Notes: generated by a model from the sequence alone, not told the origin. A DNA stretch of 64,000 nt from Metaphire vulgaris (GCA_018105865.1 CM030840.1:11383294-11447293); one strand, 5' to 3'. Counted from the stretch's first letter, positions 1 to 11,872 are shown. Numbers and translations are program-made.

Positions 1-339
1 TATGGGCGTTTTGTTTCACAGAAGGGCAGACAATGCGAAGGCCAGAAATTGCCGCCAGCTGCTGTCATCGTAAAATCCATCGACTCTTTTGAAATTCTGA
101 CATTTGCTCTACTTTGTTTGCAATAAATATCAAATTGTTTCTGATCTCATTTTTAACAGCAGAGTTGGACTTTTAGCGTCTTCGTTCCTTCAAAAAGTCT
201 TATCGCAAAACAAACAGAAGTAGAACGAACTCTTCAAACTCCGCGTGTCTCACGAGTCTGCGTGTTTGTCCGTCTGTTTGGTCATCCATCTGTCGGGCTC
301 AGAGTATCTCTGTTTGTCTGTCTCTGCCTGTCTGTCTCT
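1..339. other. no recognisable feature
   Basis: Ordinary AT-rich sequence leading into a microsatellite. I see no conserved reading frame, terminal repeat or RNA-like structure here. Confidence 0.5.
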
Positions 340-391
340 CTGTCTCTCATCTCTCTGTCTCTCTCTGTCTGTCTCTCTGTCTGTCTGCCTC

Positions 392-486
<95 letters not shown>

Positions 487-487
487 G
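340..487. repeat. (CTGT)n/(CT)n microsatellite
   Basis: Imperfect CTGTCTCT units pass into an almost pure CTGT tract (about 400-465) and then a CT tract. Both strands give long Ser/Leu/Cys or Arg/Asp/Thr-rich frames, which are by-products of the repeat and not genes. Confidence 0.95.
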
Positions 488-635
488 TCCTTGTGCACGT
501 AAATCGTAAACGGGCTTATAGGTCTACTATCGACGTGAATGACTCCCTGATTCTTAGGATTCGATTGAACTTCTTTGACGCCACAAATTTTGCTGCTGAC
601 GTCATAAATCTTGACTCAATCCCTGAAATCAGTTA

Positions 636-839
636 GTCTTTCTGTCTCTGTCTATCTCTGTCCGTCTCTGTTTGTCTCTTTCTGTCTGTCTCTGTCTCTC
701 TCGTTCTCTGTCTCTCTCGACTGTTTCTCTCTGCCTCTGTCTCTTTGTTTTTCTCTCCGACTCTCTCTCTGTCTCTGTCATTATATGTCTGTCTGTCTCT
801 CGCTGTCTCTGCCTCTGTTTCTCTATGCATGTATGTATG

Positions 840-870
<31 letters not shown>

Positions 871-929
871 GTATGTATGTCTGTCTCTCTTTTTTTTTCT
901 TTCTCTTTCTTTCTGTTTCTTTCTTTCTT

Positions 930-990
<61 letters not shown>
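636..990. repeat. compound CT-rich microsatellite with a (TATG)n core
   Basis: Imperfect CTCT/CTGT sequence contains a pure GTAT/TATG tract at about 826-880 and ends in a pure CT tract at about 934-990. Confidence 0.95.
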
Positions 991-994
<4 letters not shown>

Positions 995-1247
995 TCTTGA
1001 GTCAGGACCTTTGAAGGCAAAGAATGAGTGAGGAATTGTACTGCACTTCGGGGGAGTATACCTCTGAAAAAATGCATATGTTGCAGCAGTTGCAGCACTC
1101 GGAGAGGCACTTTTCCTTGGCGTCTAATTGACTTCTATGGAGCCGACAGTTTAGATGCGACATCGACGTCTCAAGATACGAACCTACATGAACCGCTCTG
1201 AGCTGAAGTCCAATTTCGTTTTTTGTATTTCAAATCTGAACTTAGCC

Positions 1248-1382
1248 ATATATATATATATATATATATGTACTTATTCATATATATATATGTATATTAT
1301 ATACATATATACATATATATTTATGTATATATACATATATACATATATATTTATGTATATATATATATATATAGCGAGAGAG

Positions 1383-1412
<30 letters not shown>
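1248..1412. repeat. (TA)n followed by (GA)n microsatellite
   Basis: TA/ATAC-rich sequence at about 1248-1372 is followed by AGAGAG at about 1375-1412. Confidence 0.95.
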
Positions 1413-1415
<3 letters not shown>

Positions 1416-2457
1416 CTATCCCAATGAATTGGACCCTGCATCTTGCTGTTCGATATTACTCATTGCATACATTACTCTTTACTCACTGAAAGGCCTAATC
1501 AATACACTTAGGCTAGATGTGATTTCTCTTCATATTTCTATTTTCTTGTCTGTCAACTATGGCAACAAAATAATGTAGACAAAACACAGAAACGGCAGCG
1601 CTGACATTCGAAACACTAAAAACAGACAGTGTCCCTTTTCGTCAGTTCCGTTCATCTTCTGAGACCAACCCATCATCGTTTGACAGAGTGAGACCTCGTA
1701 TAACCATTACACGCTCGGAATAACCACGCTCTACGCGCATGCGCAACGCGACAGAGAAACCGACTCGGAGAGGAGTCAGAAGGTCAGCCGTGAAAAAATG
1801 ACCTTTGACCGAACTAGAAGCCCTTTGCCAATATAAACCAGCGGTCCGCCAACTTTTCGCGTGAAAAGCCAATATTTTGAACAGTTTTTGTTTGCGGTCA
1901 AAACTTAAAAATTCTGCTTCTGGAAACCAAAAACTGTTTAAAATATCGTGACGTATTTTATGGACGGCCACATAACTCGACCAGTGCTCTTTAACTGGAG
2001 CGCGATCGAATATTGCCTACCACTCTGTTGTGAAAAATTACTCCCAATTCGTGCAGCGACTCAAAAAGTATATTAATTTATGAGTCGTAAAGCTGTTAAA
2101 CCTCTGACCGTTTTGCAAAATAGGCCTACTTTTGAGCTCAAAAGCTTCTCTTCCATGTCAGCACTAAAGACCAAAAGCAAAAAACTCCAATGGACTTTAA
2201 TGCAACATTTCTTCTCTCATAATGCAGCGCTGCGACACACACACACACACACACACAGAGCAAATTTTCCGGAAGAGAATTGCCAGCGCTATATAAAAAT
2301 TACAATTTGATAACACATCATATTCAACATGTGATCTAATGTTCGCAATGGTTATTTCTTATTTGCCCGATGAGTTATTTCTCCTCTTTTATCGCATACT
2401 TAATCAGCCTATACAGAAGATGTCATTCTACTGAAACTGCTCGGCTGCTGCTGCTTG
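1413..2457. other. intergenic, no gene recognised
   Basis: No coding pattern is supported in these 1,045 bases. There is a short (CA)n at about 2236-2256. The open frames present are short, and none resembles a family I know. Confidence 0.4.
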
Positions 2458-2465
2458 TTCACAAC

Positions 2466-2761
2466 TTGTGGCGTAGCCAAGGGGAAGGAGTTGCGGCTAA
2501 CCCCCTCCCCATTGGCTGTTCTCAGCGTAGCCAGAGGGGAGAGTTTGGGGGTTAAAACCCTTCTTGGCTGTTCGACAAATTTTTGTTTATTGCGTATATA
2601 GTTGTACGGTCTCATAATTCCTCGAATGCCTACATAATCCACTAATTAAAACAAAATAATCGGTGACGACCTTTTCTTTTTGCTTGTCAGGATTTTCCGA
2701 AGTTGGAAATCATGTGGATGAGAACCATAACCCCCTTCGGAAAATCCTGGCTACGCCACTG
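2466..2761. mobile_element. hAT-type MITE, GGCGTAGCC-terminus family
   Basis: The element is flanked by a perfect 8-bp target-site duplication, TTCACAAC (2458-2465 and 2762-2769). The right end reads GGCTACGCCACTG and the left end is the decayed complement, TTGTGGCGTAGCC. An 8-bp duplication with CAGTGGC-type ends is characteristic of the hAT superfamily. It has no transposase. It contains the recurring motif CTTTTTGCTTGTC at about 2674-2688. The same family recurs at 15203, 32630, 53579 and 57762. Confidence 0.85.
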
Positions 2762-3024
2762 TTCACAACAATACTCTGTTTGTTGGGAAGGATGACAAAG
2801 ACAAAGATTGTGTGAGATTCAAACAATCACGTACTATGGGCCTATTAGGACATGCGCTTTGGTAATACTGAGATTGGCATATTATTACAATGAACACTTC
2901 AGCACAAATAGTTAGTGGAGTCTTGAGGTTTGCGCTTTCTTAGGTCCACGAATCATGTCCAATGCACTTCCAACAATACATCCCCTGCAACTACGCACTA
3001 AGACAACTATACACTGTAGGATAA

Positions 3025-3152
3025 GGGGTCGTTCATAAAGTACGCCGCGCTATTTTGGACAGTTTTGACTCCCTCCCCTGTTGCAAGCTGTCACACCTTC
3101 TTAGACTCCCTCCCTCTCCACAGTGACGTAGGCCGTACTTTATGGACGGCCC
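3025..3152. mobile_element. short terminal-inverted-repeat element (MITE)
   Basis: The ends are GGGGTCGTTCATAAAGTACG and the imperfect complement of CGTACTTTATGGACGGCCC. The element is flanked by ATAA (3021-3024 and 3153-3156), possibly a short target duplication. It has no coding capacity, and I do not assign a superfamily. Confidence 0.6.
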
Positions 3153-3164
3153 ATAACCGTGTCC

Positions 3165-3315
3165 CGTCAAATGCGCGACCGACATTTGCGCGCCGACATT
3201 TGCGCGTCGACATTTGCGCGCCGACATTTGCGCGCCGACATTTGCGCGATGTTCGTTGATATAATACGAGCTTTTGTCGGTCGCGCATTTGTCGTCGCGC
3301 AAATGTCGGGGTACC
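3165..3315. repeat. palindromic element built of 14-bp units
   Basis: At about 3178-3250 the 14-bp unit CGACATTTGCGCGC occurs about five times in direct tandem. After a roughly 35-bp spacer it recurs in inverted orientation (about 3274-3310, GTCGGTCGCGCATTTGTC), so the block can fold on itself. This looks like a miniature transposon with tandem-repeat inverted termini. A similar design, with a different 14-bp unit, lies at about 13547-14075. Confidence 0.6.
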
Positions 3316-3867
3316 CTCCTAACTACCCGCTGCCAGTGCATATGAAAGTGTACGACTGAATTTACGTTAGGAAATTCTGCAGACATATACGCGACAGCGG
3401 CTTACAACGGGTGATTACATCGAACGCAGACGAAATGTACTTTGAAACAGAATTTCACCGCATGTCAGAATGTTTATGAAAGAGGATGACGTGGGCCACT
3501 CGGAAACCCTTCGCGGGACAAAATTTGGCCCGCGGGTCGTGGTTTTTTGGTGGCCGATATAAACCGATAGACAATAGCGGATACAAACCTAGCTGGGCAC
3601 TTTATATATTCGCTCTGGGCTCATGGCGAATCTCGAATTCGCTGCCGTCGGCTCTAAACAGTCCAATGATGTGGCCACTCTTATATTCCCCCCACTTAGA
3701 AATAGACACCTCAATCTCATCATCATCATCATCAGCAGCAGCAGCAGCATGCCCCACTCTGGAGCGTAGCTGTTTCCACGAACTGGCGCCAACTGTCTCT
3801 GTTTAGAGCAAGTTTCCATCCCGAGAATAAGCCGGAGTTCTGCGATGTTAGCTCTGTATCAATGGAT
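3300..3867. other. no gene recognised; short CAT/CAG triplet tract
   Basis: A compound CAT/CAG triplet run lies at about 3715-3752. The piece around 3505-3545 (TTTGGCCCGCGGGTCGTGG) resembles the end of a hAT element of the TTTGGCCCGCGGGCC kind seen at 38081 and 55018, but I could not delimit it. Confidence 0.35.
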
Positions 3868-4705
3868 TTAACCCAAGTAAGTTTGGGTCGTCCCACCGGG
3901 CGCTTCCAGGCCTTGGGTCGACCATGTATAATGGTCCGAAGGGCACGTGCATGGTCTTGAGATGGATTGGCTCGAGCAACATGACCGAAGAGTTTCAGAC
4001 GACGGTTCCAGATCCTCGGCGTTATTTGACTCTCCCCCAGCGCGTCGGTAGACCATTTCGTTCGTGGTGTGTGACAGGTAAGAGATCTTCAGAATGCGCC
4101 GAAGGCACCATATAGATGGAACGCCTCCAACTTTCTGGATAACGCAACTGTCAGCGTCAACGTCTCTGTGCCATAGAGGATTATTGGCAAGATATACACT
4201 CCAAACAGCCGAACTTTCGTGTGAATTTGTAAACTGGATCGCCAGAAGTTCCTGTCCATGGACTGGAAGCAGTCGCGAGCTATTGCTATGCGTCTGATGA
4301 TCTCTTGTGCGCTCTCCCATGCGCTGTCCGTCTGGGATCCTAGGTAGGTAAAGGATTCAACTACATCTACCAGATGCCCTGCAACGCTCACAGAGGCTGG
4401 CCGTATAGGGGAGGGGCGATCGTCGTCTGTATCTTCGTCTTGTTCCAGTTCACTTCAAGGCCAAAAGGTTTAGCCTCCGACTCTAATATCTCGAGGGCCA
4501 AAATGAGCACTTCTAGTAGTTCAGCTAGTAGAGCTGCGTCATCCGCAAAGTCAAGATCAGTGAACACTTCGTTACCAATGGAGGCCCCCACGAAGCCCCG
4601 GTGTGCTGTTCTTTCCAGGAGGCGGTCCATTGGCACCAGAAACAGAAACACCTCAATATACCTACAACATTCTGCATTACGGACAATTTGTTTGGAAATA
4701 TCCAC
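3868..4705 (-). pseudogene. LINE reverse transcriptase fragment, frameshifted
   Basis: Reading on the minus strand, about 4705-4388 encodes a stretch with the polymerase signature DFADDAALLAE followed by GLEVNWNKTKIQ, typical of non-LTR reverse transcriptases. The adjacent frame at about 4391-4089 continues with ESFTYLGSQTD and IILYGTETLTL, the usual sequence just downstream of the polymerase core. The reading then shifts frame again towards 3868. At least two frame changes and the lack of an endonuclease domain show a dead, 5'-truncated copy. The exact LINE clade cannot be set from this fragment. Confidence 0.85.
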
Positions 4706-4758
4706 AAGGGTCTGAATTCATAAGTTTACCTGCTGTTTACTTTATATAACACCAGAGA

Positions 4759-4812
4759 CAGAGGCGGTCCACGTTGGGGATGACTGGGGATGCATCCCCC
4801 ACCGGCCCACCA
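4759..4812. mobile_element. truncated hAT-type MITE end
   Basis: CAGAGGCGGTCCACG followed by GGGGATGCATCCCCCACCGG matches the left end of the element at 44256-44562. The right end is missing. Confidence 0.5.
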
Positions 4813-5326
4813 AAATGCGTCTTCAATGGAAGATGATCGTCTAAACGGATTAGCCTTGATGTATATCCACAAAGACATGGACATATATATCTATGGACAA
4901 TGTCATCGACAAATTCGCTTCCAGCAACAGAAAACTCAATTTTGCACTATGACTGTACAACCAGACTAAAATGGCTTTCATACATTGTCAATTCTTAACA
5001 TTATACAGTATTTTAGAAAATCAAATCTACAGATTTCTTCTAAACCGTTTACCTCAAGGAATCAAGAGATTCCTTTGACAATTGGCGGGATCTTCCTAGA
5101 AATTCTTTGCATCCCTCACCAAGAGTTCCTGGATCCGCAACTGACAATGGACGTCAAATCATGAAACGGTTTTAAGATTGTCCGGGAAATAATTCTGGCG
5201 TAATAATCGCTGTCTTAGAATTTGAATCTAAGTCCGGGAATTGAAATGGGCATGAAGAGATAAGAACAGATGTCCTCTGCTCTCCGTGTCATGTGTAGAA
5301 GTGTCGATTGGACGATTCGCTTTCCC
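4813..5326. other. no feature recognised
   Basis: AT-rich sequence with no convincing frame, terminal repeat or RNA structure. Confidence 0.4.
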
Positions 5327-5862
<536 letters not shown>

Positions 5863-6144
5863 TGAAGGCTATTGCGTGACCATCGATCGTTGTCACTCGA
5901 CCAGTGGCTACCCCATTCGGTCAGTCATTGATTTCAACCAAAGTACCCAATGACCTCATGATGGAAGGAAGCCGATGAAAGTGCATTTACTTACGGCTTC
6001 TATTGATCTTCAATCGTCGATTAATTTCAAAAAGAAAGCGAATTAGGAAACGGAAACAAAAGGCGACGACATCCGAACAACAGACAAAGAAAGAGAGACA
6101 CTAACTGAGAACGTGTCAATACCATGAACATATCGGAAATAGAG

Positions 6145-6245
6145 AGTTACACGGTAATACCGCGGTAACGGGTTCTTATCACGCGGTAATGCCGCGGGAA
6201 CGGAAACATTTAGAGTACAACGGTAATACCGCGGTAACGGTATCG
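6145..6245. repeat. three copies of a CCGCGG-centred palindromic unit
   Basis: CGGTAATACCGCGGTAACGG occurs at about 6153 and again at about 6221, with a variant (CGGTAATGCCGCGGGAACGG) at about 6183. Each copy is near-palindromic around TACCGCGGTA. These are probably the termini of a small inverted-repeat element; no target duplication was found. Confidence 0.5.
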
Positions 6246-6253
6246 ATATTATC

Positions 6254-6255
6254 AA

Positions 6256-6297
<42 letters not shown>

Positions 6298-6298
6298 A
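6254..6298. repeat. (GAT)n microsatellite
   Basis: About 14 near-perfect ATG/GAT units. Confidence 0.95.
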
Positions 6299-6458
6299 AC
6301 AATCTTATTATATAATTCTCGATGTCCGGCGAATCGGTCTGTCGGTCACGATACACGGCAGATTTTGCAAGACGCTGTTGTCATTGACAACAAAATATTG
6401 TTTAATCAAAAACTGTATTCTCAATGGAGCGCTTAACGAAGCGTCTTAATTGCAGCTT

Positions 6459-6780
6459 AAACCCCCGCTCCCCTTCCCTCTCCCCATCCCTCTCCCAATC
6501 GACCCAGCACCAATCCATTCCCGCCCCGACCCCAACCCATCCAATCCCAGCCCCGCCTTACCCAACAGGCCCCAACACCCCGTCCCTCTTCCCTCTCCCA
6601 TCCTTCTCTCAATCCCCTTTCCTCTCCCCATCCCTCTCCCAATCGCCCCATGCCCCAACCCATCACCGCTCCACCCTACCCCACCGGCCCCAAACTCCGT
6701 TCCCAAACCTACACAACGCTGCTCCTAAAACCCGTACAACCCACTTTCCTCTTCCCAAACCTCCCTCCCCTCTCTCTATG
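6459..6780. repeat. strand-asymmetric C-rich region
   Basis: About 320 bp almost free of G on the plus strand. A duplicated block (CTCCCCATCCCTCTCCCAAT, at about 6479 and 6622) shows local repetition. The reading frames here are Pro/Ser-rich artefacts. Confidence 0.7.
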
Positions 6781-6931
6781 CCCTGCCCCCGTTACTATAT
6801 GTATTTACCTCTTCTTAACTTCAATACCTATTTTTAAAATGTAACCCTTCAAGTGGGGATTACATTTTCAGACGCCGTCACCGTACTGGGGATTTAATTT
6901 TTGGAAAAGCGTTCTTCAGAAATGATTGCTG

Positions 6932-7425
6932 TAACGTTTTAAATTTGCTATATCTCAGGCTATATAGGAGCTAAAAAGATGAAGTTTGCACCATTGTTTA
7001 GATTGTTTATTCCTCTTTCTAACCGTCCGCGCAAAATAAAAAATATGGGGGTAGAGTCCCCTTTACGACCTAAAATATCACCCTCTCCCCCCAAAAAATT
7101 TCAAAGCCCCCTAGCAAAATATTTTCAGTGGTAACCCCACTTTAGTCAGCGGCAAAGATGTAAAAGAATGTCAGAAGAACAAAATAAACCCAAAAGTTTG
7201 AAAATCGGTTGACATTTGGTAAAGATCTATAAATTCTAACCCGATGACCCCAATGTTTGAACATAAGTATTATCGGTGAATTTCGCGAAAGTTTTGAATT
7301 CTGAGAAAGTTTCCTAATTGTTTTGAATTTGCTATATCTCAGGCTATATAAGAGCTAAGAAGATGAGGTTTGCACCATTGTTGAGCTTTTTATTCCTCTT
7401 TCTAACCGTCCGTGCAAAAAAAAAG
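6932..7425. repeat. pair of diverged ~110-bp direct repeats
   Basis: A block beginning AATTTGCTATATCTCAGGCT at about 6940 recurs at about 7325. Both copies continue through AGATGAAGTTTGCACCATTG-like sequence to TTTCTAACCGTCCG. The roughly 270 bases between them show no recognised feature. They could be arms of one transposable element or two copies of a dispersed repeat. Confidence 0.6.
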
Positions 7426-7719
7426 TCCAGCGTTCACGAGAATTGCGACAATCAAGTGAGAATGAGTAGCAGGCTGTTTGCTGGGCGTGAAAAAGCAGCA
7501 CAGCAAACAAGAGAATCAAGCACTGCATGTCGTTCGACACTGCCAAATCATTACACTTACGTCGACTATCAAGAAAATTCATGCGAATGGGCGTTAACTC
7601 GGTTGAAGGCAAAGGCGGCGAGTTAAGGACAAATAATTGCGCAAATTTCTATTGCATTTGCGCAAAATCGGGTGGTAAAATAGCCAATCTCCCCCGTCAT
7701 TTTTGACGGGTAAACACCT

Positions 7720-7720
7720 A

Positions 7721-7763
<43 letters not shown>

Positions 7764-7768
7764 TGATG

Positions 7769-7824
<56 letters not shown>

Positions 7825-7825
7825 A

Positions 7826-7862
<37 letters not shown>
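7720..7862. repeat. (AAT)n-(ATG)n microsatellite
   Basis: Pure AAT triplets run into ATG/GAT triplets. The poly-Ile/Met and poly-Ser frames here are artefacts. Confidence 0.95.
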
Positions 7863-8031
7863 CGTTGTGCAGGCTTTCTTGTTTTTCTGCATGGAGAGCA
7901 TTTAGTAACCCAGTAGGTTATTCGTTAAGTAGTTATGGGTGCAATTAAAACAAGGCGCTAGAGCAGCCAAAGGACTTAGCAATCTGCCGGAAGTACTGCC
8001 TTGTACTTCCTCTTCCTGTGTCTCTTTTAAC

Positions 8032-8221
8032 CAGTGGCGGCTCCACCGGGGGGGCCAGGGGGGCCCGTGCCCCCCTATTGAGAGCCTGCCCCCCAGTGGT
8101 CCCCCCAGTTGGGACCTTATACTTAATGCTACATACATTAAACAACAAATAGTTGGCCCCCATGATTAGAAGTTGCCCCCCCAACGGCCCCTCCACTTGC
8201 CAAATCCTAGAGCCGCCACTG
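8032..8221. mobile_element. hAT-type MITE, GGCGGCTCC-terminus family
   Basis: The 190-bp element has ends CAGTGGCGGCTCC and GAGCCGCCACTG and a perfect 8-bp target duplication, CTTTTAAC (8024-8031 and 8222-8229). There is no coding capacity. Other copies lie at 25910, 43978 and 53460. Confidence 0.9.
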
Positions 8222-8529
8222 CTTTTAACTTCTATTGTCTTGGGCACATGGCTTGTAATATTTCATCACTCGAAGTTAAAAATGGAAAATGCGCATCGAT
8301 AAATTGATTAAAAGTGAGTGAATATTCTTTTAAACGTATAATTGAGTGAGGTGTGGCCACACTAGGAGAAGGTTGCACAATGGAGTGCTGATGCTGTTAG
8401 TTAATCTTTTTTGTTCGCGGACTTAAGACTTTAATAATTATTACCATTTAACAGTCGAAAACATGACGCCATAATTTTGAGGCTAAAAAGTAGTAACATA
8501 TAACGATAAGTATTTTTTGTTAAAGCATG

Positions 8530-8720
8530 TTGACGGCTTACTGTGGGTAGAATGAGGGGACGAAAAAGTCTGGTGCGGAAATGGGGAGGGGATGGGGACA
8601 AATGCTGCGGGGATGGAGCGGGGACGGGGTGAAGCAAAGCGGGGACGGGGTGGGAACGGGGAGAAATGTTTGAGTGCGGGGTGAAAATGGGGATAAAAAG
8701 TTGTCCCCGTGTCACTCTAA
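8530..8720. repeat. G-rich minisatellite-like tract
   Basis: Irregular GGGGACGGGG / GGGGATGG units at about 8575-8700. The many G-runs of three to four bases could form G-quadruplexes, by inference from sequence only. Confidence 0.5.
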
Positions 8721-8870
8721 TCGGAAGCAGACAGTTAATAATTAATACTTTTTCTTCCCTAAATATTGAAGGAATCGGCGATAGAAAATTGGTGGCGTCG
8801 CCAGGATTCCGGAATAGGGGGGACACATCGATATTTCCAGGTGAAAAAAGTCTTGACAGCCAAAAACGTC

Positions 8871-8965
8871 GTTATTATTATTATTATTATTAGCTAGACG
8901 ATTTCTATAGCGCAATAACCATGGCAAAAGTGGTCAAAGACAAGAGCGCTTTACAAAACTACGAA
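8871..8965. repeat. (ATT)n followed by SINE-like tail
   Basis: A short ATT tract is followed by TTTCTATAGCGCAATAACC and AAGAGCGCTTTACAAA. Similar TATAGCGC-type ends occur at about 18880, 24300, 32160, 34985, 48695 and 60963, so this appears to be a dispersed repeat terminus. Confidence 0.5.
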
Positions 8966-8975
8966 TATCCGATGG

Positions 8976-9054
8976 TGAATAAGTGAGTCTTAAGAGTCTT
9001 AAAAGTCTAAAAGTCTAAAAGTCTAAAAGTCTTAAGTCTTAAGTCTTAAGTCGT
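8976..9054. repeat. tandem AAGTCTTA/AAGTCTAA units
   Basis: About eight head-to-tail copies of an 8-9-bp unit. Confidence 0.85.
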
Positions 9055-9370
9055 TCTGTAAAGCAGCGGCTTTCAACTTCTTTCCTCCCTCCTGCCTCCA
9101 TAATACCTAACCCAAAACTACCCGACGGCTCTCCTGTCCCCTGTGGCTACGCAGATGATGCAGACAATGGGCATTGAAAGAGATGAACAGACTGCACTCG
9201 ATGCGTTGCACGAACGCCTAACGGCAATGCGGCGTTGGTTCGTCTAAGGAAACTTTCTATTCAGCCTGGAATTCCTTCCATCTATTATAAGACATGGGCA
9301 AAATGGGCAAAATGGCGAAGCAATTTGAATTGAACCTGTGAAGGTGAAGACATTCTGTCTTGACGAGCAG

Positions 9371-9516
9371 CAGGGCTATTTTTGCATCCCTATCCCCTAA
9401 CACTCCCAATTTTAGCCTGGGATGACCTTTTTTGCTTGTCACACTTTTTGGCAGGAATCCCCAAAATATACTGACACCCCTCCCCCGCCAATATGATAAT
9501 CCTAGAAATAACCCTG
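9371..9516. mobile_element. hAT-type MITE, CAGGG...CCCTG family
   Basis: The ends are CAGGGCTATTTTTGCA and AATAACCCTG. The flanks ACGAGCAG and ACTAGCAG agree at 6 of 8 positions, consistent with an old 8-bp duplication. It contains GATGACCTTTTTTGCTTGTC at 9421-9440. It is related to the element at 24567-24744. Confidence 0.65.
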
Positions 9517-9774
9517 ACTAGCAGTTTAAAAATCGGGTAACTGATTAAATTATGCCGATTGATCGACGTCAGAAATATTAATACCCGAAGAATTTTACAA
9601 GTCAAATTTCCACCGAACATTTTGACAATAACTTCTTCTAAAACGAAAAATCTCTCGAGCAACTCTTTACCAAAAAATAATATCTTGGCCGATCAGACTA
9701 TTATAGACGTATATTTGAAAATTATTTTTCATTTGCTGTGATCTTATGATATCTCTGATAGTATAATCAATGCA

Positions 9775-10067
9775 GTTAAGGTAAAGGTACAACCCATAGG
9801 CCATCGCTGGCCCGTCGGGAACCGAAGGGTTAGCGCCTTCAGGTATATACGGCAACGGCTGAATGAGGGCGAATTGCCAGCCTTTCCCTCGCCGCCTTTC
9901 CTTCCACCGAGTTAACACCCGATGTACTCATTCACAGCTGAGTCGACTGGGGGCGCTTGGGGCAGAAACAACCGAAAAGTTTCTGCCGCGGCCGGGAGTT
10001 GAACCACGGACCTCGGGATTGGCAGAACAATGCGCTAACCACTGCTCCACCTGCGCACCCCAATCAA
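9775..10067 (-). mobile_element. tRNA-derived SINE, copy 1
   Basis: Read on the minus strand, the element starts near GTGGAGCAGTGGTTAGCG, a good polymerase III A-box. About 40 bases later comes the B-box-like GTGGTTCAACTCCC. The 3' end on that strand is a TTTACC-type tail. A close copy lies at 15997-16312 in the same orientation. This is a retroposon, not a functional tRNA. Confidence 0.75.
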
Positions 10068-10159
10068 TGCAGTTGCATGCTTTCAATTGACCTGTGTATC
10101 TGAGACGGGATAACAGCGAAAGGTAGTAGTACTGGCTTATCGAGCGCTCGACAACGAAG

Positions 10160-10348
10160 CACATCAGCAGAAAAGGTAAAAGATAAAGATAAAGGTAAAG
10201 GTAAAGGTAGGTCCCGTACTCGAGTTCGAGAGTTGAGGTACTGTGCTTATAGTGTCTCTGGTATCGGCAATCAGCAACGTACTGTAAGTGGCATAAGCCA
10301 TTAATTAAAATTAATTTTCCAGACCCACGTTTTACTAAGCGCTGCTTC
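10160..10348 (-). mobile_element. truncated SINE body
   Basis: AAAGGTAAAGGTAAAGGTAG (tail) followed by AAGCCATTAAT and CCAGACCCACGTTTTA matches the body of the SINE at 39290-39565. The tRNA-like head is missing, cut by the element starting at 10349. Confidence 0.55.
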
Positions 10349-10541
10349 CAGGATTTAATCTAGGCCGTTTCCGGGGGAAATTGCCCTTTTCGCTCCCGGA
10401 AAGTTCAAATTCACCCCGGAAATTTTGGCATACTACATCAACTAACAGTAGCCCCCTAGCAGAATTCTCCCCGGCTTTGTCAGTTTCCCCTCGGCTTTGT
10501 CAGTTCCCCCTCTGGAGTCCAGGAGTCTAGATTAAACACTA
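10349..10541. mobile_element. MITE with (T)TTAATCTAG-type ends
   Basis: The left end CAGGATTTAATCTAGGCC and right end GTCTAGATTAAACACT are inverted relatives of the element at 16879-17050. No target duplication is visible here. Confidence 0.55.
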
Positions 10542-11331
10542 TCTCGAAATTAGATTCAATAGTGTTATTTTCTAACCAATGCCATTATGCCACAATGTCA
10601 CAAGCCTTGAAATTTGCAAGTTGGCGTAGGTAAAAAATTCATATGCTTGCAATCCTCCACACAAGGGTTATAATAAAACGTATTAAAATGATTGGTGTTT
10701 TATCCAATTTTGGTTGACAAATAAGTTTGCAGGGTCGCGGCATGTTACAAACTCGCTGAAGTGGTCGTAGTCCCAAAAAGTTTGAGAAACCCCGGCTTCT
10801 AGTACTTTTTAGAATTAATTTTATTTCGCAATAACGCAAGAAAAGCGTATTCCGACCATTTTGCTCTGAAACTCCACTAACAATAGGGAATCTCTAGCCA
10901 TCATTTGTTGCAGTCTGACCTGGCGGTTAAGCAATTTTGCCATACTCATAAGATTATTAAGACGCGTAATAAAGGTATGTTCATGAGAAATTTTAAAAAT
11001 ATAATTTTCAAGAAATTTCAATATTTATCTCTCTCATTTTGTCTTATTTGGCAACAAATTGAATAATGCTGACTAATATATCTGCCATATTTTCATTTGA
11101 ATTGAATCAGAGCTTCTGTATTGACATTTATTCAAAACTCAGAAGATTCTTTTTAGCTAACGTTCGCCAGATGGCCTAATGCATTTTGATATTATATGCT
11201 ATGATTTGGGTCGCAGCACGTTACGGCCGCTGCAGTGGGCCGCGGTTCCAAAATGTTTGCGATACAGAGCATTAGACCGAGCCCTGAGACCCACTTTTGG
11301 GTCGCGACCCGCAGTTTGGAAAACACTGCGT
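10542..11331. mobile_element. dispersed hAT-like repeat family R1, copy 1
   Basis: The segment reads through AACTCGCTGAAGTGGTCG, TTTGAGAAACCCC, the hallmark TTTCGCAATAACGCAAG, CGTTCGCCAGATGGCC and GGGTCGCGACCCGCAGTTTG, ending AAAACACTGCG. The same modules in the same order recur at 22054 and 46135 and, inverted, at 61370-61935, with partial copies at 62050 and 62560. CAGGGTTTCTC-type ends suggest a hAT-like element. I find no transposase. Confidence 0.6.
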
Positions 11332-11513
11332 GATGCTTAATCCATCTGACCTTCTAAGTAGAGTTTCGACAGTGGCGCGTTTCTTGTCGCTGACACCGTC
11401 CCTTGAACCGATCGACTGTCGAATATCCTTTCCTATTCGACCTTCGATGGATTTCGTAAATCGACTCAAATCTCCGACGAAATTTCGTCGCTTTCTATGT
11501 CTCGTGCTAACTC

Positions 11514-11515
11514 TG

Positions 11516-11547
<32 letters not shown>

Positions 11548-11671
11548 GCTACTACTACTACTACTGCTACTACTACTGCTGCTACTACTGCTGCTACTGC
11601 TGCTACTGCTGCTGCTGCTGCTACTACTGCTGCTGCTGCTGCTACTGTTGTTACTGCTGTTGCTGCTGCTG

Positions 11672-11759
<88 letters not shown>

Positions 11760-11823
11760 ACTGCTGCTGCTGCTGCTGCTACTACTTGCTGCTGCTAACT
11801 ACTACTACTACTACTACTACTAC

Positions 11824-11872
<49 letters not shown>
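11514..11872. repeat. ~360-bp compound trinucleotide repeat (ACT/GCT/AAT)
   Basis: ACT triplets grade into mixed ACT/GCT, then a nearly pure GCT run (about 11680-11757), then ACT and AAT. Homopolymer frames (poly-Leu, poly-Ala/Thr, poly-Asn) are artefacts. Confidence 0.97.

Noticed and set aside
3868..4705. Host gene on the minus strand
   Set aside because: The FADD and YLGS motifs identify LINE reverse transcriptase, and frameshifts make it a pseudogene.
6424..6837. 137-codon Pro/Ser-rich frame
   Set aside because: Falls in a C-rich low-complexity tract with similar open frames in all phases, as expected when G and thus most stops are missing.
9970..10060. Functional tRNA gene on the minus strand
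   Set aside because: Same reasons, and a second near-identical copy with a TTTACC-type tail at 15997-16312 shows retroposition.
10165..10210. Simple-repeat array AAAGGT as a regulatory site
   Set aside because: It is better explained as the tail of a minus-strand SINE, since the same tail occurs at 15997.
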